DNA of 64,000 nt, taken from the NCBI RefSeq assembly GCF_902364025.1, contig NZ_CABJCG010000001.1:62001-126000 (forward strand), written 5' to 3'. Shown here piece by piece: positions 58,678 to 64,000 of the stretch. A model generated the notes under the pieces. It was not told the DNA's origin, ran no database searches, and worked only from the letters and a program-made list of their open reading frames with translations. Position 1 is the stretch's first letter. Each line of letters begins with the position of its first letter. A program made the position numbers and the translations under genes. This DNA comes from Enterocloster lavalensis. Its GTDB lineage: Bacteria; Bacillota; Clostridia; Lachnospirales; Lachnospiraceae.

Positions 58678-59438
58678 GTTCTGTCACCACCTGTCGTAAT
58701 CATAGTCAAGGTATCCGCTATGTTCTGGTAGAGCTCGCTGTTGGTCTTTCCACCGCGGTAGAGCTGGTGGAATACCTCCCCATCCTTGATAAAGAGGACG
58801 CGCCCCGCATGGCTGGCCGCGCGGACGCTGTGGGTTACCATGAGGATTGTCTGGCCCTCCCGGTTGATTCCGCCGAACATGCGCAGCAACCCGTCCGCGG
58901 CCTTGGAATCCAGCGCTCCGGTGGGCTCGTCGGCCAACAGGATGTGGGGATTGGTGATCAGCGCCCGGGCGGCCGCGGTTCTCTGCTTTTGGCCGCCGGA
59001 GATCTCGTAGGGGAATTTGTTCAGCAGGTCCGTCAGCCCCAGCTTCCCGGCCAGTGGCGCCAGCCTGCGCTCCATCTCCTCATAGGGGGTTTTAGAAAGT
59101 ACCAGGGGCAGGAAAATATTGTCCTTCACAGAAAATGTGTCAAGAAGGTTGAAGTCCTGAAACACAAATCCCAGATTGTCCCGCCGGAATGCGGCCATTT
59201 TGTGTTCTTTGATGCCGCTCAAATCCGTGCCGTTTAAGAGTACGGTCCCAGAGGTGGGGCGGTCCAGCGCGGCAAGTATATTGAGCAGCGTAGTCTTTCC
59301 GGAACCGGACTCACCCATGATCGCCACGAACTCCCCCTCTTCCACCGAAAAACTCACATCGGCCAGAGCCTGTACCCGGTTTCCGCCGAAACGGGTGGTA
59401 TATATTTTTTTCAGATGCTGTACTTCCAAAACAGCCAT
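58674..59438 (-). CDS. Bce-type ABC transporter ATP-binding protein
   Basis: 254 aa from the ATG at 59438 (GGAGGAAGTAAT). Walker A GESGSGKTT, Q-loop FVFQDFNLLDTFSV, signature EISGGQKQR, Walker B ILLADEPTGALD. It is a LolD/MacB-type ATPase that works with the FtsX permease. Just upstream are direct repeats likely bound by the response regulator. Starts a separate transcript from the kinase gene. Confidence 0.95.
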   Translation of the reverse strand: MAVLEVQHLKKIYTTRFGGNRVQALADVSFSVEEGEFVAIMGESGSGKTTLLNILAALDRPTSGTVLLNGTDLSGIKEHKMAAFRRDNLGFVFQDFNLLDTFSVKDNIFLPLVLSKTPYEEMERRLAPLAGKLGLTDLLNKFPYEISGGQKQRTAAARALITNPHILLADEPTGALDSKAADGLLRMFGGINREGQTILMVTHSVRAASHAGRVLFIKDGEVFHQLYRGGKTNSELYQNIADTLTMITTGGDRT

Positions 59439-59477
59439 ATTACTTCCTCCAATCTTCCGCATAAACGCGATACATGC

Positions 59478-59545
59478 ATTATAGCCAACGCGCGGGCGGA
59501 CTGCCATGGATTTGACTTACATTTTGAAGGCTAACCTTACATTTT
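59478..59545 (-). promoter_or_regulatory. Candidate BceR-type response-regulator boxes and promoter
   Basis: On the minus strand AAAATGTAAG occurs twice (complements of 59516-59525 and 59536-59545), 20 bp apart, upstream of TATAAT (59483-59478) with no good -35. This is the layout of an activator-dependent promoter controlled by a response-regulator dimer. Confidence 0.65.
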
Positions 59546-59564
59546 TGCAAGGTTGGCCCGGGGG

Positions 59565-60602
59565 CTACTCGACGGGCAGAGTTTCGCTGCCAAGACAGAT
59601 TCTGACTGCGGTGCCTCTGCCCGGCTCCGATTCCACCCGGATGTCGTGGGACAGGCGCGTTAAGATTCTACGGCACAGGTAAAGGCCGATTCCCGTGGAG
59701 CGCTTGTGGGAGCGCCCATTGTATCCGGTAAAGCCTTTCTCGAAAATACGGGGCAGATCCTCCGGGGCAATTCCGATGCCGGTATCTCTTATGACAAGAG
59801 TTGGCTCGGGCGTTTCCTCCAGAAAGACGGTGATCCCTCCCTGACGGGTGTATTTCACAGCGTTGGAGAGAATCTGCTCCACCACAAAGACCAGCCATTT
59901 TTCATCGGTCAGGATCCTGCGGTTTATGGGTTCATAGTTCAGGGACAGGCGCTTTCGTATGAACATGCCCGCGTATTTGTGGACTGCCTGCCGCACGATC
60001 CGGTCTAAGTCACACCACTGTATGACCAGGTCCTGTCCGCCGTCCAGGCGCAGGTATTGCAGCACCATGCTTACATACTCTTCGATCTTAAACAGCTGTT
60101 CCTGCAGCTCCTGGGTTTCATGACCGTTCTGCTTTTGCAGCAGAAGGCGCATGGCTGCGATGGGCGTTTTAATCTGGTGGACCCACATGGTGTAATAATC
60201 CGTCATCTCCTCCCAGGCGGTTTCTGACCGGCTGCGTATCCGCTCCCTGTCCCGGCTGATCAAGGTCAGAAACCGCTGGTATTTCCGCTCCAGCAGGGAA
60301 TCCGCGGGGGGATAATCATCCGCGTAATAGCGGTCCGGGTCCTGAAGAAATGTTTCCTCCATCCGGGACAGCGCGGCCATCTTCTTTTGGAATCCGCGGT
60401 AGCGCCAGGCCAGCAGTAAAAGCGCGGCGCAAACACATAGCAGCGAGCCGTACAGGACCGCTTCCATGGGCAGGCGATACCCGTAAAATACCGCGGCAAA
60501 AATCGCGGTAAAAACCAAAAGGAGGCCCCAAAGCCCCCTATATTCCAGCAGATATTCCCCAAAGCCCCAAAACCGTGGGCGGTGTTTCACAGTCTGTTCC
60601 AT
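59565..60602 (-). CDS. Bce-type intramembrane-sensing histidine kinase
   Basis: 345 aa from the ATG at 60602 (AGGAGGATGGCA). Two close N-terminal helices (about 25-45 and 50-65) with almost no extracellular loop, the mark of BceS-type kinases that sense through their transporter. Phosphoacceptor His in WVHQIKTPIAAM (about 141); ATPase boxes SNAVKYT, DTGIGIAPEDLPRIF, GIGLYLCR. Encoded with the OmpR-type regulator 32 nt upstream and the ABC genes downstream. Confidence 0.94.
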   Translation of the reverse strand: MEQTVKHRPRFWGFGEYLLEYRGLWGLLLVFTAIFAAVFYGYRLPMEAVLYGSLLCVCAALLLLAWRYRGFQKKMAALSRMEETFLQDPDRYYADDYPPADSLLERKYQRFLTLISRDRERIRSRSETAWEEMTDYYTMWVHQIKTPIAAMRLLLQKQNGHETQELQEQLFKIEEYVSMVLQYLRLDGGQDLVIQWCDLDRIVRQAVHKYAGMFIRKRLSLNYEPINRRILTDEKWLVFVVEQILSNAVKYTRQGGITVFLEETPEPTLVIRDTGIGIAPEDLPRIFEKGFTGYNGRSHKRSTGIGLYLCRRILTRLSHDIRVESEPGRGTAVRICLGSETLPVE

Positions 60603-60634
60603 TGCCATCCTCCTGTTATTCCCGGCAGCCGCGC

Positions 60635-61306
60635 TTATTCAATCAGGTAGCCGCTGCCTTTTTTCGTCAAAATGAATCCGGGCAGTCCGGCCTGCTCCAG
60701 CTTCCTGCGCAGCCGGGTGATATTTACGGTCAGCGTATTGTCGTCCACATAGCTGTCGGATTCCCACAGGCGCAGCATCAGGTGGTCCCGGCTTACAATC
60801 CGGCCCTTATTTTCCAGCAATGTCTGCAGAATCCGCTGCTCATTGCGCGTTAGCGGAAGCTTGTTCCCGGCTATGGTCAGGGTTGCGTCGTCCACGTTGA
60901 GGACGGCTCCCCGATGCTCCAGCAGACGGCTCTGCCCGGCAAATTCATAGGTCCGGCGCAGCATGGCCTGAACCTTGGCGGTCAGCACGTCCAGGTCAAA
61001 GGGTTTGGCGATAAAATCGTCGCCTCCCATGTTCATCGCCATCACGATGTTTAAATTGTCGGCGGCTGATGAAATGAAAATGACCGGGACCTTGGAACAC
61101 TGGCGAATCTGGCCACACCAGTGGTATCCGTTGTAAAATGGAAGGGAGATGTCTAAGAGAACGAGCTGTGGGCCAAAGGCCGCAAACTCGGCCAGCACAT
61201 CCCCGAAATTCACGGCGCAGCGGGCATCCCAACCCCAGGATTTCAAATGCTCCGCCATAGCCGCGGCGATCACCTGATCGTCCTCCACAATGAAAATTTT
61301 ATACAT
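60635..61306 (-). CDS. Bce-type OmpR-family response regulator
   Basis: 223 aa. Receiver with the acidic pair ED (EDDQVI), phosphoacceptor in LVLLDISLPF (about residue 52) and Lys in FIAKPFD. C-terminal winged helix (about 125-220) with LTRNEQRILQTLL and RGxGY-like KKGSGYL end. First gene of the regulator-kinase operon. It should activate the ABC genes through the direct repeats at 59516-59545. Confidence 0.94.
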   Translation of the reverse strand: MYKIFIVEDDQVIAAAMAEHLKSWGWDARCAVNFGDVLAEFAAFGPQLVLLDISLPFYNGYHWCGQIRQCSKVPVIFISSAADNLNIVMAMNMGGDDFIAKPFDLDVLTAKVQAMLRRTYEFAGQSRLLEHRGAVLNVDDATLTIAGNKLPLTRNEQRILQTLLENKGRIVSRDHLMLRLWESDSYVDDNTLTVNITRLRRKLEQAGLPGFILTKKGSGYLIE

Positions 61307-61596
61307 AGGTCAGGCTCCTTTCCGTATGTCTCAAATTCCGCGCAAATGGGCCGCTGTTGATGAGCGGAGTGCGGCGCGGTCGAATTTATCCTATTATACG
61401 TTTCATTGATTATACTTTGTCGACAACCGCAGGTTGACGATAAGGGATACGTTTCCTTAGATTATAGCAGAAAACAGGATAAAATACAGGGTGTTTTTGT
61501 GATAAGGCCGGGATTGCAGGTAAATCCGTTTGCCGGAACAGCAATTCAATGCTATGATGGATAAAAACGAGACTGTGGAAAACGAGGAAATGTCCT

Positions 61597-62403
61597 ATGA
61601 ACAATCAAAAAGCGCTCCGGCAGCTTCGGCTTCTTCTGATCGAGGCCGCCCTGTTTTTCTGCTGCCTCATCATCGTCCCGCGATTGAATTTCGAGGGGAT
61701 TTTGTACAGAGCCGCCGGGCCCGTCGATCTGGAGGAGGTTCTGGCGAAACAGGAGGGACAGAGCGGATCAGCGGTTTGTTACGCCGGTTATCCCGGCTTA
61801 AAACCCACTCCAGGCATCGGATCGGAAGCGGATTTGCAGAAACACTTTATCGCGGTCCTGGAGGTCGATGCCAGCCAGCTTGAGGCCACCGGGATCTACA
61901 AGCAGACTGGCCACCGGCCGGGTCCCGCCACTCAGAGAGGATACTACGGCAGCCGCAGCAGCACCCTGGGAATCACGGCGCCTGCGGTCATAAGGAGCAG
62001 CGTGAAAAAGTTCTGGCTGAAACCCTATGCGGACTACGCCCAGTATTATCTTCTGACCTTTGAGGACGGCTCAAGGACCTGGGCGCTGATCGACGACGCC
62101 ATCACAAAAATCCCCCGCAAAGGCCCTGTTACCCTGCCCATCGGCTATTACTGGGACGAGGGAGCCAGCCGTTTTCTCACGGACCGGGAGCGGGAGCGCT
62201 ACCAGATCACGGACAGCGTCTATATGGGCAACTGCATCGATCTTTACAGCGGCTGGATGGACGGCGATGAGATGGCGGACTTTTCCAAACGCTTCTCATT
62301 CCTGCAATCCGTGGCGCTCGTAGTTCTGGGCCTGGTGCTGTTCGTCAACCTGATCATATTTATGCTGCCGGACAGGAAGAAACGGGACAGGAAAAAACGC
62401 TAA
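61597..62403 (+). CDS. Two-helix membrane protein of unknown function
   Basis: 268 aa. N-terminal helix (about 10-27), extracellular region of about 200 residues with LEVDASQLEATGIYKQTG and a GTYYW-like YYWDEGASRFLTDRERERY segment, then a C-terminal helix (about 233-255) and a very basic tail. No known domain. GAGGAAATGTCCT precedes the ATG. Its stop overlaps the convergent GHKL kinase gene by 4 nt, with no terminator between. Function unknown. Confidence 0.75.
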   Translation: MNNQKALRQLRLLLIEAALFFCCLIIVPRLNFEGILYRAAGPVDLEEVLAKQEGQSGSAVCYAGYPGLKPTPGIGSEADLQKHFIAVLEVDASQLEATGIYKQTGHRPGPATQRGYYGSRSSTLGITAPAVIRSSVKKFWLKPYADYAQYYLLTFEDGSRTWALIDDAITKIPRKGPVTLPIGYYWDEGASRFLTDRERERYQITDSVYMGNCIDLYSGWMDGDEMADFSKRFSFLQSVALVVLGLVLFVNLIIFMLPDRKKRDRKKR

Positions 62404-63812
62404 ACTCCGGAAATCTCCTGATCTCCGGCGGCTTTTCCCGCCTGATCCGGGGGTTTAACGCCTTCTGTCCGGGGAAAGCCCAGAAGCAGTTCCTGCCGCA
62501 GTACCCACCCGTTCTCCCGGCAAATCAGCTCGGACTTACTCACCCCGTCGTACAGCTCCACGATGCGGCGGATGCTCTTGATGCCGAAGCCGTGGTTGAT
62601 TTTGTCGTCCTTGTCGGTCCCGAAGCCGGGATTGGATTCCAGAAGGCCGCGGTTTACCGTGTTCTCCAGCGCGCACTTAAGATAGCCGCGGAAATTGGTG
62701 ATTGTAAGGTCCACGGAGGGTTTTCCCAGCCCTTTCAGGCTGCCCTCCCGGGCGTTGTCCAACAGGTTGCAGAGCAGGATTCCCAGATCCGGGGAAGAAA
62801 ATCGTCCCACGGAGCCCATGATCCGGTAGGTGAACCGGACGCCGTCGCGCCGGCAGTCCTGAACGGCTTTGGTGACCGCACCGTTGAGACCGTCGTTTGC
62901 GGTGTACACCGCAAATGTGCCGAACCGCTCCAATTCCCCGTCAAACTGTTCCAGACGTCTGAGCGCCTCCTCCTCCCTGCCGCAGGCCAGAAGGCCGCCC
63001 ACCGCGCCCATGGTATCCTGGAGCTCCCGGTTCATTTCCTGAAGCTCCTGTTTGAGGCCGGAGAGGCTGCAGATATACGCGTCCTGGCGGGCCAGCGACT
63101 CTTCCAGGTATTCCCGCTCCTTCCGCCTGCTCTCCCGCTCGTCGGCCTGGCGGAAGCTGATGAAAATCAGGGCCAGCAGCGCCAGGAGGCCGCAATAGAG
63201 AATGGGGAGAAACTGCACGTTCTGCCCGCCGGTGATGGTTTCAAAGACAACGCCGAACAGGGCCGTGCCCAGCAGAAAGAAGCCTGAAAGATACAGAATC
63301 CAGATGAGGTGTTCCCGCCGCCCGCCCGTATCCCGCCCGATCCGCCTGCGATGGCTGAAACACAGGATGGCCCGGGCCAGGACAGCCCGCAGCGCCATGC
63401 AGCAGACCAGACACAGGGCCCGGGACGGACTGCCGTAGCGGACTACCTCCTCCGGCGGGCAGAGGCCCGACAGGCTCAGAAAGAGCACGACCCCAAAGCC
63501 GGACAGCATCAGGACGCAGTTCCAGAAGAGGCTGAAAAATAGCTTCTGGAAAATCCCGCCCTCCAGAGCCGCCCAGGCGTAAAGAACGATCACCAGACTG
63601 TAGAAAATCCCCCCAAAGCCCTCGAACACGGAGTAAGAATTCAGCCAGGCCATCACACCGGCAAAGGCCGCAACGCCCGCGGCAAAGCAGGCGTTTCGCC
63701 TCCAGCCCTCAAATCGGCTTCCGAAATACAGGGTGCAGAGAAGAATGGTCAAAAAGCTGTCGTAAAGATTGGCCACGACCTCCAGCGCGGCCGAGAACGC
63801 GGACATTGTCAT
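62400..63812 (-). CDS. GHKL-domain sensor protein lacking the phosphoacceptor histidine
   Basis: 470 aa. Six N-terminal helices (about 1-205), a coiled segment (about 215-260), then a GHKL ATPase domain (NLLDNAREGSLKG, HGFGIKSIRRIV). The AgrC-type dimerisation motif LRHDxxxH is replaced by ELQDTMGAVGG within QEMNRELQDTMG, so the phosphorylatable His is absent. Start overlaps the stop of the upstream gene by 4 nt. That upstream gene keeps the His motif but has no ATPase. The two could form a heteromeric kinase. Confidence 0.82.
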   Translation of the reverse strand: MTMSAFSAALEVVANLYDSFLTILLCTLYFGSRFEGWRRNACFAAGVAAFAGVMAWLNSYSVFEGFGGIFYSLVIVLYAWAALEGGIFQKLFFSLFWNCVLMLSGFGVVLFLSLSGLCPPEEVVRYGSPSRALCLVCCMALRAVLARAILCFSHRRRIGRDTGGRREHLIWILYLSGFFLLGTALFGVVFETITGGQNVQFLPILYCGLLALLALIFISFRQADERESRRKEREYLEESLARQDAYICSLSGLKQELQEMNRELQDTMGAVGGLLACGREEEALRRLEQFDGELERFGTFAVYTANDGLNGAVTKAVQDCRRDGVRFTYRIMGSVGRFSSPDLGILLCNLLDNAREGSLKGLGKPSVDLTITNFRGYLKCALENTVNRGLLESNPGFGTDKDDKINHGFGIKSIRRIVELYDGVSKSELICRENGWVLRQELLLGFPRTEGVKPPDQAGKAAGDQEISGV

Positions 63813-64000
63813 GGTTTTTTATCCTCCTCGCAGAAACATTCCATTCCGTTCTCCCTTTCATCGTCCTCCCGGAACGTCCGCGGTTTTGCGATGCCCTCCA
63901 GATAGGCGGCGGCCTGCTGGCGTTTTCCCTCCTTCAGGAGAATGTGCACTGTTACCAAATGTCCTCTGGCGTCGTGGCGCAGCAGCCGCATCTCCTGGCA
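63809..64000 (-). CDS. GHKL-kinase-like fragment with HxxxH dimerisation motif, no ATPase domain (5' end outside window)
   Basis: The frame is open to the window edge. It reads CQEMRLLRHDARGHLVTVHI, the AgrC/Spo0B-type helix with the phosphoacceptor His in LRHD, then LLKEGKRQQAAAYLEGI and ends 30 residues later. No GHKL ATPase follows before the stop. The upstream part should contain the sensor helices. The gene is coupled by a 4-nt overlap to the next gene, which has the ATPase but no such His. Confidence 0.75.
   Translation of the reverse strand, partial: CQEMRLLRHDARGHLVTVHILLKEGKRQQAAAYLEGIAKPRTFREDDERENGMECFCEEDKKP

Noticed and set aside
1..64000. CRISPR arrays, rRNA and tRNA genes
   Set aside because: No regularly spaced identical repeats and no tRNA- or rRNA-like sequence were noticed on reading; a tRNAscan and CRISPR finder run would settle it.

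Overview
The window looks like a chromosomal segment of a Gram-positive anaerobe of the class Clostridia, most likely a Lachnospiraceae relative. The evidence is the gene order (B12-binding radical SAM / DUF2344 protein / RNase G / L21 / Prp / L27 / Obg / YhbY / NadD / YqeK / RsfS), oxygen-sensitive enzymes such as NrdD, Firmicute-type promoters and ribosome-binding sites, B. subtilis-like LexA boxes, and families common in gut clostridia (DUF3793, DUF4317, DUF4179, GHKL kinases). Species is not determinable from this sequence alone. No rRNA, tRNA or CRISPR array was seen.

Positions 1 to about 6.3 kb are one end of a Tn916/Tn1549-like integrative conjugative element. It has a large S-layer-type surface protein (5' end missing), an OmpR-type regulator, a small sigma-like protein, a roughly 400-nt GC-rich hairpin-filled segment ending in a strong terminator, then xis and int. 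Degenerate sequence (6.25-7.04 kb) separates it from the chromosome. Positions 7.0-19.2 kb are a housekeeping block: RNA maturation, TrkA/TrkH potassium uptake, ribosomal proteins L21 and L27 with the L27-processing protease, Obg, NAD synthesis and ribosome silencing. At 19.5-20.6 kb lexA and a YneA-like division inhibitor are divergent across four LexA boxes.

Positions 20.7-29.2 kb hold small stress and regulatory modules: a lipoprotein, a DUF3793/flavodoxin pair, two YcxB-like membrane proteins, an ECF sigma / DUF4179 pair with a sigma-W-like promoter, and a BlaI/BlaR1-type pair with palindromic operators. Positions 29.4-38.0 kb are a carbohydrate locus: deoC-type aldolase, FGGY kinase, GntR regulator, ribose-type ABC transporter, aldo/keto reductase and VOC protein. 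Near-identical AAGATAATTATCTT operators in four promoters tie these genes to the GntR protein.

Positions 38.2-49.1 kb contain a large hybrid histidine kinase interrupted by one in-frame TAG, a stand-alone tyrosine recombinase, a LysM protein, an AlkZ-like glycosylase, hypothetical genes and phospholipid-related genes (PssA, TVP38, PAP2). Positions 49.2-56.6 kb carry NrdD, an NhaC antiporter under a c-di-AMP (ydaO) riboswitch, an SGNH hydrolase / MBOAT acyltransferase pair and a YitT protein. Positions 56.7-61.3 kb are a complete Bce-type peptide sensing and detoxification operon set with candidate response-regulator boxes. The last 2.4 kb hold a membrane protein of unknown function and two overlapping GHKL-kinase genes that look complementary: one keeps the phosphorylatable histidine, the other keeps the ATPase domain.
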